Source: Pseudomonadota bacterium (GTDB lineage: Bacteria; Pseudomonadota; Gammaproteobacteria; Burkholderiales; Burkholderiaceae_C). Taken from it: a DNA stretch of 59,562 bases. This document shows positions 1-8,063 of the stretch, piece after piece. How positions within the stretch are numbered: the stretch's first letter is position 1; each line of letters opens with the position of its first letter. The stretch spans positions 1-59,562 of the forward strand of contig JAFEEG010000039.1 of the NCBI GenBank assembly GCA_018241225.1. The letters run 5' to 3'. The position numbers and the translations under genes were made by a program. The notes under the pieces were generated by a model. It was not told the DNA's origin and searched no databases. It saw only the letters and a list, made by a program, of their open reading frames with translations.

Positions 1-485
1 ATGCCGAACTGCAGCCCCTGGCCGTCACCAAGCTGCTCAAGGCCCTGGTGGACAAGGAACAGCCTTCGCTCGTGATCTTGGGCAAGCAGGCCATCGACGA
101 CGACAACAACCAGACCGGCCAGATGCTCGCTGCCCTGACCGACCTGCCGCAAGCCACCTTTGCCTCCAAGGTCGAAGTGGCTGGTGACAAGGCCACGGTG
201 ACCCGTGAAGTGGACGGCGGCCTGGAAACCATCGCCCTGAGCCTGCCCGCGGTCATCACCACCGACCTGCGCCTGAACGAGCCGCGCTACGTGACGCTGC
301 CCAACATCATGAAGGCCAAGAAGAAGCAGCTGGACACGGTGTCCCCGGCCGACCTGGGTGTCGATGTGACCCCGCGCCTGAAGACGCTGAAGGTGAGCGA
401 GCCTCCCAAGCGCGGCGCCGGCATCAAGGTGCCCGACGTGGCCACGCTGGTGGACAAGCTCAAGAACGAAGCCAAGGTCATCTAA
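1..485 (+). CDS. etfB: Electron transfer flavoprotein beta subunit, 3' part
   Basis: This is the C-terminal ~160 residues of EtfB; the reading frame is open from base 3 and the true start lies before the window. EtfB pairs with EtfA to carry electrons from acyl-CoA and other flavin dehydrogenases to ETF:ubiquinone oxidoreductase. The segment VTREVDGGLETIALSLPAVI fits the classical ETF-beta signature residue by residue. The lysine-rich MKAKKKQLD stretch after PRYVTLPN is also typical of the family. etfA follows after 34 bases in the same orientation, as in the usual etfBA operon. Identification is secure; only the 5' end is missing. Confidence 0.96.
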   Translation, partial: AELQPLAVTKLLKALVDKEQPSLVILGKQAIDDDNNQTGQMLAALTDLPQATFASKVEVAGDKATVTREVDGGLETIALSLPAVITTDLRLNEPRYVTLPNIMKAKKKQLDTVSPADLGVDVTPRLKTLKVSEPPKRGAGIKVPDVATLVDKLKNEAKVI

Positions 486-519
486 GGCTGCCTGGGAACA
501 AGAGAAGGAAGACACGAAC

Positions 520-1455
520 ATGACCGTCCTCGTCATTGCTGAACACGACCACGCCACCGTCAAGCCGGCCACGCTCAACACCGTCACCGCCGGCATCGCC
601 TGCCAATCGGGCGATGTGCACGTGCTGGTGGCTGGCGCCAACGCCGCCGAAGCCGCTGCTGCTGCCGCCAAGATCGCCGGCGTGGCCAAGGTGATTGCCG
701 CCGACAGCCCGAGCCTGGCCGAGAACCTGGCCGAGAACGTGGCTGCGCAGGTGCTGGCCATTGCAAGCAACTACAGCCACATCCTGTTTCCTGCCACCGC
801 CAACGGCAAGAACGTCGCCCCGCGCGTGGCGGCCAAGCTGGACGTGGCGCAGATCAGCGACATCACCAAGGTGATCTCCCCCGACACCTTCGAGCGCCCC
901 ATCTACGCGGGCAACGCCATTGCCACGGTGCAAAGCGCCGATGCGACCAAGGTGATCACGGTGCGCACGACCGGTTTCGATGCAGCCGCCAAGGAAGGCG
1001 GCAGCGCCGCCGTCGAGAACGCCGCCGGCGTGGCCGACTCGGGCAAGAGCAGCTTCGTGAGCCGCGAAGTGACCAAGAGCGCACGCCCCGAACTCACGGC
1101 CGCCAAGATCATCGTCTCCGGTGGCCGGGCCCTGGGCAGCGCCGAGAAGTTCCAGGAAGTGATGGCGCCGCTGGCCGACAAGCTCAACGCGGGCCTGGGT
1201 GCCAGCCGCGCCGCAGTCGATGCGGGCTACGCCCCCAACGACCTGCAGGTGGGCCAGACGGGCAAGATCGTTGCGCCGCAGCTGTACATCGCAGCGGGCA
1301 TCTCCGGCGCCATCCAGCACCTGGCGGGCATGAAGGATTCCAAGGTGATCGTGGCGATCAACAAGGACCCCGAGGCGCCCATCTTCAGCGTGGCCGACTA
1401 CGGCCTGGAAGCGGACCTGTTCACGACCGTGCCGGAACTGGTCAAGGCGCTGTAG
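520..1455 (+). CDS. etfA: Electron transfer flavoprotein alpha subunit
   Basis: The protein has 311 residues, a normal EtfA length. It supplies the FAD-binding half of the ETF heterodimer that collects electrons in fatty-acid and amino-acid oxidation. The C-terminal FAD-binding signature runs over residues 255-281 (LYIAAGISGAIQH, then VIVAIN). An Ala-rich N-terminal alpha/beta domain precedes it. The ATG has a good ribosome binding site (AGAAGGAAG) about 8 bases upstream. It closes the etfBA operon, with a strong terminator 24 bases past the stop codon. Confidence 0.97.
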   Translation: MTVLVIAEHDHATVKPATLNTVTAGIACQSGDVHVLVAGANAAEAAAAAAKIAGVAKVIAADSPSLAENLAENVAAQVLAIASNYSHILFPATANGKNVAPRVAAKLDVAQISDITKVISPDTFERPIYAGNAIATVQSADATKVITVRTTGFDAAAKEGGSAAVENAAGVADSGKSSFVSREVTKSARPELTAAKIIVSGGRALGSAEKFQEVMAPLADKLNAGLGASRAAVDAGYAPNDLQVGQTGKIVAPQLYIAAGISGAIQHLAGMKDSKVIVAINKDPEAPIFSVADYGLEADLFTTVPELVKAL

Positions 1456-1478
1456 TCGCCGGCTCACCGCCACAAGAA

Positions 1479-1505
1479 AAAGGGCTCCCCGACCGGGAGC
1501 CCTTT
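1479..1505. terminator. Rho-independent, bidirectional terminator between etfA and the AraC gene
   Basis: GGGCTCCC (1482-1489) pairs perfectly with GGGAGCCC (1495-1502) across a 5-base loop. AAA precedes the stem and TTT follows it, so both strands show a stem followed by a short T run. It sits between the etfA stop and the stop codon of the convergent AraC gene, so it probably terminates both transcripts. Confidence 0.88.
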
Positions 1506-2483
1506 CTACATGCGCGCCTGTGCGCGTGCCAGCGTCTGGCTGGGCAACTCGCCGAAGGTGCCGCGGTATTGCGAGGCAAATCGCGACAGGTGACGAAAGC
1601 CCCATCGCGTGGCGACGTCGGTCACCGAGCAGCCTGCAACGGGCGCGATCAGGTCGCGCAGCGCCCCGTTGAGCCGCATGTTGGCGAACCAGCGCCCTGG
1701 TGTCATGCCCACGCGCTGCTTGAAGATGTGCTCGATGGAACGCAGGCTGTAGCCGCTGCGCCGCGCGATTTCCGTCAGGTCCACCTCGGTCATCAACTGG
1801 GTCTGCATCAGTCGCTCGCACGCCAGGATCAGGTGGTAGTGGCGGTCTGCGGCCTGCGTCCGTGAAGACCGCTTGTCGAGGTCCGCGGCGCAGAGCGAGT
1901 CGGCATAGGCCGTGACGAGGCTGCGTGCCATTTCGTGTGCAAGCCTTGTGCCGATGCCCTCGGGTTGAAGCGACCTGGCCAGCGCCATGGCATCGTCGAC
2001 CAGCGTGCGCAGGTAGACGCGCCTTTGCGCCGCGATCCTGATCGATGCGAGTCCGCGCACTGGCAGGTCCAGCGGACGGCCCAGGCGCTCGGCAGCCACC
2101 GATTGCAGGTCTGCTTGCGCAACGGTGAAGTTGATCCAGCGCGACGCGCCGCCCGCGTGATAGAGCAGCTCGACGCCGGGCCCGTAGACCTGGATCTCGC
2201 CCTCGTCGATGGCCTGCGTGTTGTAGCGCGTGATGCCCCAGCCCTCGGCCACCATCCCGATGCATACGCAGTCCTTGGGCATTGCCCCCTGGGCAATCAC
2301 CGGAAAGTCGTATTGGCCCGTCTCGATGCGCACGTTGCCGATGGTCAGGCGCTGATGGTCCATCGTCGCACGCCTGGGCGACAGCAGGCGATGCTCGAAA
2401 TGCCCGCCGTACACCACGTCGAATGCCTGCGCAGGCTCGAAGCCCGAGTAGGTATGGCGTTCGTAGAAGGAGGAGTGAATCAC
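1506..2483 (-). CDS. AraC-family transcriptional regulator
   Basis: The C-terminal ~100 residues carry the paired AraC helix-turn-helix: a first helix pair around LTEIARRSGYSLRSIEHIF and a second around VTDVATRWGFRHLSRFASQY. The N-terminal part looks like the AraC-binding-like (PF14525-type) sensor domain. The open frame extends back to 2747, but that would overlap the divergent gene. I chose the GTG at 2483, which gives 325 residues, the usual family length; no strong ribosome binding site supports it, so the start is uncertain. It is divergent from the outer-membrane channel and DUF1254 genes and is their likely regulator (inference from position). Confidence 0.85.
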   Translation of the reverse strand: MIHSSFYERHTYSGFEPAQAFDVVYGGHFEHRLLSPRRATMDHQRLTIGNVRIETGQYDFPVIAQGAMPKDCVCIGMVAEGWGITRYNTQAIDEGEIQVYGPGVELLYHAGGASRWINFTVAQADLQSVAAERLGRPLDLPVRGLASIRIAAQRRVYLRTLVDDAMALARSLQPEGIGTRLAHEMARSLVTAYADSLCAADLDKRSSRTQAADRHYHLILACERLMQTQLMTEVDLTEIARRSGYSLRSIEHIFKQRVGMTPGRWFANMRLNGALRDLIAPVAGCSVTDVATRWGFRHLSRFASQYRGTFGELPSQTLARAQARM

Positions 2484-2606
2484 GTCAGGGCCGCGGGCTT
2501 GCGCTTTTTGGATAGTAGCTTCCTCATTCGGTTCATACCATGCGACCGAGAAATCGTGGGACGAGCCGGGAAGGGTTCCGGGGCCGGCAGGCGTTGCAGG
2601 ATATCG

Positions 2607-3485
2607 TTGCGACCATTTTTCGATAATCAGGGAAGCTGCAATGCACTGCGCGTTCAATTCGGAACCGTCTTCACGATTTTCCGCATCCATCTGCGCAAGA
2701 GCGCTGCCTGCTTCCTGCTGGTTGGCAGCACACTGCTTGCCGGCCATGCACTGGCCCAGGAAGACGCCTCGGCCTCATCGGCACAGGCCAACAACCCGTT
2801 GGCCAACATGACGGCCTTCAACCTGCAGAACTACTACATCGGCAAGCTCACCGAGAGCGACGATTCGGCCAACCAGTTCTGGCTGCGCTATGCCTCCCCG
2901 TTTTCGGTGGGCCAGACCAAATGGCTGCTGCGCGCCTCGCTGCCGGTCAACACCTTTCCAACGGCACCGGACGGCACCAAGCGCACCAGCATCGGTGACC
3001 TGAACCTCTTCACCGCCTACCTGTTCGACACCGGCAACCCGGCAGTGAGCTTTGGCTTCGGCCCGCAGGTGACGGCGCCCACGGCCGCCAAGGACGAACT
3101 GGGCAGCGAGAAGTGGTCGGCCGGCCTGGTGAACGTGCTGTTCAACGGCGCGAACCCGAAGTTCCAGTACGGCTACCTGCTGTCGTGGCAGCACAGCTTT
3201 GCCGGCAGCAGCACGCGCGAGACGGTGAACCAGGCGGCCTTCCAGCCCTTCGCGTTCTACCAACTCGGCGGCGGCACCTACCTGCGCGCCGCGCCCATCT
3301 GGCTCTACAACATCGAGAGCCACAACTACAGCATGCCGTTGGGCCTGGGCGTTGGCCAGGTCATCAAGCAGGGCAAGACCGTCTACAACCTGTTCGTCGA
3401 ACCCCAATGGTCCGTGGCCGACAAGGGGCCGGGCCAGCCCAAGTGGCAGGTGTTTTTCGGCCTGAACATGCAGTTCCTCAACTAG
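2607..3485 (+). CDS. Putative outer-membrane beta-barrel channel protein
   Basis: The sequence begins with a signal peptide (core KSAACFLLVGSTLLAGHALAQ). A ~250-residue stretch of alternating hydrophobic and aromatic beta strands follows, ending in LNMQFLN with an aromatic near the C-terminus, as expected of an outer-membrane barrel. It resembles the small MetA-pathway or 'neuromedin U'-annotated channel group, but I cannot assign a family with certainty. No ATG is available in frame near the signal peptide; the TTG at 2607 is my best start and would leave a long N-terminal region. The two DUF1254 genes follow in the same orientation, so it may admit their substrate through the outer membrane (inference). 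Confidence 0.62.
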   Translation: MRPFFDNQGSCNALRVQFGTVFTIFRIHLRKSAACFLLVGSTLLAGHALAQEDASASSAQANNPLANMTAFNLQNYYIGKLTESDDSANQFWLRYASPFSVGQTKWLLRASLPVNTFPTAPDGTKRTSIGDLNLFTAYLFDTGNPAVSFGFGPQVTAPTAAKDELGSEKWSAGLVNVLFNGANPKFQYGYLLSWQHSFAGSSTRETVNQAAFQPFAFYQLGGGTYLRAAPIWLYNIESHNYSMPLGLGVGQVIKQGKTVYNLFVEPQWSVADKGPGQPKWQVFFGLNMQFLN

Positions 3486-3528
3486 CCGTGCAGGGCCGGG
3501 TCTGCACAACATCTACTCAAGGCAAGTC

Positions 3529-5061
3529 ATGAAGAAGTTCTCCTCGATGCGCTCCTTGCTCGCCGGTGCTGCTGTGCCGGCGTTGGTCCTGGGGGCTGCG
3601 GCTGCATCGCATGCGCAGTCCGATCGATTCGACCAGTTGGCCAAGTCGCCCTTTGCGCAGAACCGGCCTACCGCGGCTACGGCGAAAACGCTGCAAGAAG
3701 AACTGATCTTCCAGCGCGCCACGCAAACCTACCTGTGGGCCCTGCCGCTGCTCAACACCATGGGCATGCGCGACGGCTTCGCCAAGTCCTTCGGCAGCGG
3801 CTACAACACCATGGCCATCTGGGAAAAGCGGCTCGATGCCAAGACGCTCATCACCACGCCCAACTCCGACCTGATCTACGGCATGGTGTTCGTCAACGTG
3901 GCCGAGACCGGCCCGCTGGTGTTCGAGGCGCCGCCCAAGCTGCAGGGCATCCTGCTGGACTTCTGGCAGCGGCCCATTCCGGTGGATGGCGGCAAGTTTG
4001 CCGGCGACCTGGGGCTGCCCGGGCCCGACGGCGGGGCGGGCGGCAAGTTCCTGATCCTGCCGCCGGGCTACAAGGGCGAGGTGCCCGAGGGCTACTACGT
4101 GTACCGCTCGGGCACCAACAACGTCTTCATCTTCCTGCGTTCGTTCTACCAGAGCCTGGACAACATCCAGCCGGCGGTGGACGTGCTCAAGCAGTCGGTG
4201 CTGTACCCGCTGGGCAAGAAGGACTCGGCGCAGAAGATGAAGTTCTTCGACGCTTCGGGCAAGCCGCACAACATGCTGCCGCGCACCGACGTCGCGGCCT
4301 TCGAGGAGCTCAAGTGGCTGGTCGACTCCGAGCCCGCCACGCTGGCCGACCCCGACTGGATGGGCATGATGGCCGGCCTGGGCATCGTCAAGGGCAAGCC
4401 CTTCAACCCCGATGCGCGCACGAAGAAGATCCTGAGCGACGCCGCCGCCACCGGCTACAAGATGAGCCGCGTCATCGGCCTGCAGGCGGACGCCAGCACC
4501 AAGGTCTACAAGGACCGCCAGTGGGTCAACCCGGTCAACAACGTTTCGGCTCGCTGGCCCGACGCGGTCAACGACCTGAGCTTCATCGACCAGAAGGGCG
4601 GCCACCGCGACCTGGATGGGCGCGCATGGTTCTTCACCGACTACTACTCGATCAGCCCCGGCATGGTGACAATGACGCCGGGCAAGGGCGCCTTCTACAT
4701 GATTGCGTTCAACGACAAGGACGGCAAGCCGCTGACGGGCGCGAGCAGCTACAAGGTCACGCTGCCGGCGAACATCCCGGCGGACCTGTTCTGGTCGGTC
4801 ACGCTCTACGAGGCGCAGAACGCCTCGGGCCTGGCCAACGGCCAGCCCTTCCCCTCGCTGGGCACGCTGAACAAGCCCAGGCAGAACGCCGACGGCAGCA
4901 CCACGCTCTACCTGAGCCCCAAGGCGCCCAACGGCCAGGAAGGCAACTGGCTGGCATCGGTTCCCGGCCGCGGCTACTTCGCCATCCTGCGGCTGTATGC
5001 GCCGTCGGAGTCCGCGCTCAACGGAACGTGGAAGCCGGGCGACATCGAGAAGACCAGATAG
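3529..5061 (+). CDS. Exported DUF1254/DUF1214 domain protein
   Basis: The product has 510 residues and opens with a signal peptide (positive KKFSSMR, an Ala/Leu core, cut near SHAQ). The DUF1254 region follows (about 60-190: YLWALPLLNTMGMRDGF, then TTPNSDLIYGMVFVN). The C-terminal part is DUF1214 (about 385-500: DLFWSVTLYEAQ, RGYFAILRLY, WKPGDIEK). Proteins of this architecture are common in degradative Proteobacteria and have no established biochemical role; I do not assign one. It shares an orientation and probable transcript with the upstream channel protein and with a second, paralogous gene 26 bases downstream. The start is well placed after the AAGGCA-like ribosome site. Confidence 0.88.
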   Translation: MKKFSSMRSLLAGAAVPALVLGAAAASHAQSDRFDQLAKSPFAQNRPTAATAKTLQEELIFQRATQTYLWALPLLNTMGMRDGFAKSFGSGYNTMAIWEKRLDAKTLITTPNSDLIYGMVFVNVAETGPLVFEAPPKLQGILLDFWQRPIPVDGGKFAGDLGLPGPDGGAGGKFLILPPGYKGEVPEGYYVYRSGTNNVFIFLRSFYQSLDNIQPAVDVLKQSVLYPLGKKDSAQKMKFFDASGKPHNMLPRTDVAAFEELKWLVDSEPATLADPDWMGMMAGLGIVKGKPFNPDARTKKILSDAAATGYKMSRVIGLQADASTKVYKDRQWVNPVNNVSARWPDAVNDLSFIDQKGGHRDLDGRAWFFTDYYSISPGMVTMTPGKGAFYMIAFNDKDGKPLTGASSYKVTLPANIPADLFWSVTLYEAQNASGLANGQPFPSLGTLNKPRQNADGSTTLYLSPKAPNGQEGNWLASVPGRGYFAILRLYAPSESALNGTWKPGDIEKTR

Positions 5062-5087
5062 CAGCAAGAAGACAGGAAGGAAAGACG

Positions 5088-6602
5088 ATGGAATTGACAA
5101 GTAGAACACTCGCGGTGGCCCTGGGCGGCGCCGCGCTGGCCGCGCAGAAGTTGGCCAGCGCACAGGCAACCGGGGCGAGCAGCGGCGCTAGCGCGGCGCC
5201 CGCAGCAGGCCCGGGCCAGGTGCCGCATCCGCAGAAGGCGGCGGACGTCACGCGCCCCGCAGCGGGCATGGCGCTGCATCCGGCCTATGTGCGCACCGTC
5301 GCGGCCTATGCCTACATGTGGGGCTGGCCGCTGGTCAACATGCGCAATCGCCGCACCACCTTCGAGAACGCGCCCGCGCCCGGCTTGCTCAACGGCATCC
5401 TGCCGGTTGCGCCCACCGGCCAGGTCGGCATGCTGCACGGCTACGTGGACCCGGCCGAGAATTTCGTGACCTGCCCCAACCAGGACGTGGTCTACGGCCT
5501 GGGCTTCTTCTCGCTGGACAAGCAGCCGGTGATTGCGCAGGTGCCCGACTTCGGCGAGCGATTCTGGGTCTAGGCCCTGTACGACGGGCGCACCGACCAG
5601 TTCGCCGAGCTCGGCAAGCCCTACAAGACCAAGCCCGGCTTCTATCTGCTGGTGGGACCGAACTGGAAGGGCGAGAAGCCCGATGGCGTGGAGGCCGTCA
5701 TCCGCAGCTCGACCGAGATGGCCAACGCGATTCCGCGCATCTTCATGGACGACACCCCCGAAGACCTGAAGGCGGTGCAGACGCCGCTGAACCAGGTCGT
5801 GTTCTACCCGCTGGACAAGTTCGACGGAAAGATGAAGTCCATCGACTGGGCCAATGCGCCGCACTTCCCCGGCCCCAAGACCAACGGCGAGGAAACCAAG
5901 TGGGTGGTGCCAGAGAAGTTCTTCGACCAGCTCGGCGCGGTACTCGAGAACGTGTCGCCGCTGCCGGGCGAAGAAGCGCTCTACGCGCAATTCGCCCAGC
6001 TGCTGGAAGCCGGCAAGAACGACGCGGCCACCAGGAAGATCATGGTGGACACCGCCATCAAGACGGAAGCGGAGCTGATCAAGCCCTTCTTCCAGTGGAA
6101 GAACAACGGGCGCACCGCGGGCAACGGCTGGTTCCGTTCCACCAACAACGCGCAGTGGGGCGTGGACTACTACAACCGCACCGGCACCTCCAAGTCGAAC
6201 ATGTTCGACAACAAGCCGACCGAGACACAGTACTTCTACACGGACAACGATTCGAGCGGCAAGGCGCTCAGCGGTGCGGGCACCTATGCGGTGACCTTCC
6301 CCAAGGGGCAGGAGCCGCCGGTGAACGGCTTCTGGTCGCTCACGCTGTACAACGACAAGCACCTGTTCAACCCGAACAGGCTCAAGCGCTATTCGCTGGG
6401 CACCAAGAACAAGAACCTGCTGCGCAATCCAGACGGCTCGCTCACGCTCTATGCCGGTGCCAAGTCACCCGGCAAGGACAAGGAGGCCAACTGGCTGCCC
6501 GCGCCGCAAGGCACCTTCTCGCTCTACATCCGCGCCTACTGGGGGCAGCAGCCGATTCTCGACGGCTCCTGGAAGCCGCCGGTCATCCGCAAGATCGCCT
6601 GA
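5088..6602 (+). pseudogene. Second DUF1254/DUF1214 gene, interrupted by an in-frame TAG
   Basis: From ATG 5088 (ribosome site GGAAGGAAAG) the frame encodes a signal peptide, then a DUF1254 region with YMWGWPLVNM and CPNQDVVYGL. It stops at TAG 5571-5573, directly after GERFWV. The same frame resumes at once with ALYDGRTDQF and runs to 6602 without another stop. It continues through a normal DUF1214 end (FWSLTLYND, FSLYIRAYWGQQP, DGSWKPPVIRK). Read through, it would be 504 residues, close to its 510-residue neighbour. A one-base change from a Tyr codon would explain the stop. Sequencing error, a recent nonsense mutation, or amber readthrough are all possible; the undecayed remainder argues that the event is recent. 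Confidence 0.88.
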
Positions 6603-6619
6603 GGGCGCCGCGCCTCAGG
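6598..6619. terminator. Hairpin overlapping both convergent stop codons
   Basis: CCTGAGG (6598-6604) pairs perfectly with CCTCAGG (6613-6619) around an 8-base loop. The stem contains the stop codons of the DUF1254 gene and of the aldehyde dehydrogenase on the other strand. No T run follows on either strand, so it is terminator-like rather than a canonical intrinsic terminator. Confidence 0.5.
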
Positions 6620-8063
6620 TCTTCAGCCGGATCAGCAGGTTCATCAGCCTCATGGCGCGCCCGGCGTAGGGCGGCTGGAAGAACATCTGGATGCCCGACA
6701 GCGGCCCTTGACGGAACACCGGCCGCAGCTTGGAGAAGGTGATGAACCCTTCCCTGGAGTGGTAGTGCCCCATGCCGCTGGGGCCCACGCCGCCAAAGGG
6801 CAGGTCGTGCTGCGCCAGGTGCAGCAGCCCCTCGTTGATGGACACGCCGCCGGACATCACGTGCGAGACGTAGTAGCGCTGCAGGTCCTTGTCATTGGTG
6901 AAGGGGTAGAACGCCAGTGGCCGGTCCTGCCCGTTGACGTAGCGCGCCACATCCTCGCGGCTCGCGTAGGTACGCACCGGCATGATCGGGCCGAAGATCT
7001 CGCGCTGCGACAGCACCATGTCATCGCTCAGGTCGAACACCAGGTGCGGCGCCATGATGCGCCGGCTGGCGTCGGGCTGCTGGCTGGGCGCCAGGTTGAC
7101 GATCGTCGCGCCCTTGGCCCGCGCGTCGTCCAGCGCGGCCTGCAGCCGGTCGTAGGAGCGCTGGTCGATGATGGCGGTGTAGTCGCCGTTGTCGAGGTCG
7201 GGGTAGCGCTGGGCGATCAGGCGCAGGCAGTGGCCGGTGAATTCCTCGCGCTTGCCCTCGGGAATGAAGACGTAGTCGATGTTGGTGCAGATCTGTCCGG
7301 CGTTGAACATCTTGGCCCACATGATCCGCTCGGCTGCCGTCTTCATGGGAAAGTCCGGCCCCACCACCGCCGGCGCCTTTCCGCCCAGCTCCAGCGTGAC
7401 CGGCACCAGGTTGCGCGCGGCGTTGGCCATCACGGCGCGGCCGGTGGCGCCCGAACCGGTGAACAGCAGGTGGTCGAAGGGCAATGACGAAAAAGCTGGC
7501 CCTCGGCCGCCGCCGTCGCTGAAGAAGCGCAGCTTGCTTTCCGGAAAGTAGCTGGGCGAGATGCGCATCAGCAACTCGGCCAGGTGCTGCGAGTTCTCGC
7601 TCATCTTCACCATGGCGCGGTTGCCCGCGGCAAAGATCGCGGCCAGCGGGCTGAACGACAGGTTGATCGGGAAGTTCCACGGAACGATCACGCCCACCAC
7701 GCCCAGCGGCTGCGGAATCACCCGGTTCGACGCGCCGGGGTAGAGCAGCACGTCGATGTGGCGGCGTTGCGGCTTCATCCACTTCTTCAGGTTCCTGATG
7801 CTGTCCTTGATGGCCTCCAGCACCACGAAGAATTCGCCGAACAGCGTCTCGAATTCGCTGCGGTTGCCGTAGTCCCTGCAGATGGCCTCGACCAGCGCCG
7901 CGCGGTTGTCCTTGAGCAGCGCGGCCAGCTGTTTCAGGTCGGCCACGCGCTGCGCATGCGTGGGTTCGGGGTGGGCCAGGCAGGCGGCGCGCTGCTGGTC
8001 CAGGCACTGCTGGAACTCGGCCGGTATGGCCAGCGCATCGAAGTCGGGGGTGCGTGCATTCAT
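6615..8063 (-). CDS. Aldehyde dehydrogenase, coniferyl-aldehyde-dehydrogenase type
   Basis: This 482-residue NAD(P)-dependent aldehyde dehydrogenase is of the short class that includes coniferyl aldehyde dehydrogenase (CalB). The catalytic cysteine is C259 (FNAGQICTN), the general base E225 (TLELGGKAP), and the cofactor motif FTGSGATGR lies at 201-209. The ATG at 8063 overlaps the stop of the upstream GMC gene by 4 bases (ATGA), so translation is probably coupled. As last gene of the desaturase-rubredoxin-GMC operon it would oxidise the aldehyde made by the GMC enzyme to a carboxylic acid, the role AlkH has in alkane operons. The exact aldehyde is unknown. Confidence 0.9.
   Translation of the reverse strand: MNARTPDFDALAIPAEFQQCLDQQRAACLAHPEPTHAQRVADLKQLAALLKDNRAALVEAICRDYGNRSEFETLFGEFFVVLEAIKDSIRNLKKWMKPQRRHIDVLLYPGASNRVIPQPLGVVGVIVPWNFPINLSFSPLAAIFAAGNRAMVKMSENSQHLAELLMRISPSYFPESKLRFFSDGGGRGPAFSSLPFDHLLFTGSGATGRAVMANAARNLVPVTLELGGKAPAVVGPDFPMKTAAERIMWAKMFNAGQICTNIDYVFIPEGKREEFTGHCLRLIAQRYPDLDNGDYTAIIDQRSYDRLQAALDDARAKGATIVNLAPSQQPDASRRIMAPHLVFDLSDDMVLSQREIFGPIMPVRTYASREDVARYVNGQDRPLAFYPFTNDKDLQRYYVSHVMSGGVSINEGLLHLAQHDLPFGGVGPSGMGHYHSREGFITFSKLRPVFRQGPLSGIQMFFQPPYAGRAMRLMNLLIRLKT

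Noticed and set aside
478..2265. 595-residue minus-strand open frame
   Set aside because: It is antisense to etfA and in a shifted frame of the AraC gene; no recognisable sequence.
1935..2606. 5' extension of the outer-membrane channel frame
   Set aside because: It would run antisense through the AraC gene and lacks signal-peptide character; the protein must begin near the KSAACFLL segment.
3735..5087. N-terminal extension of the second DUF1254 frame through the first DUF1254 gene
   Set aside because: The long frame is a shadow until ATG 5088, where a ribosome site and signal peptide begin.
5571..5573. TAG as a pyrrolysine or other recoded codon
   Set aside because: Pyrrolysine systems are not expected in this lineage and no structure favouring recoding is visible; mutation or sequencing error is simpler.
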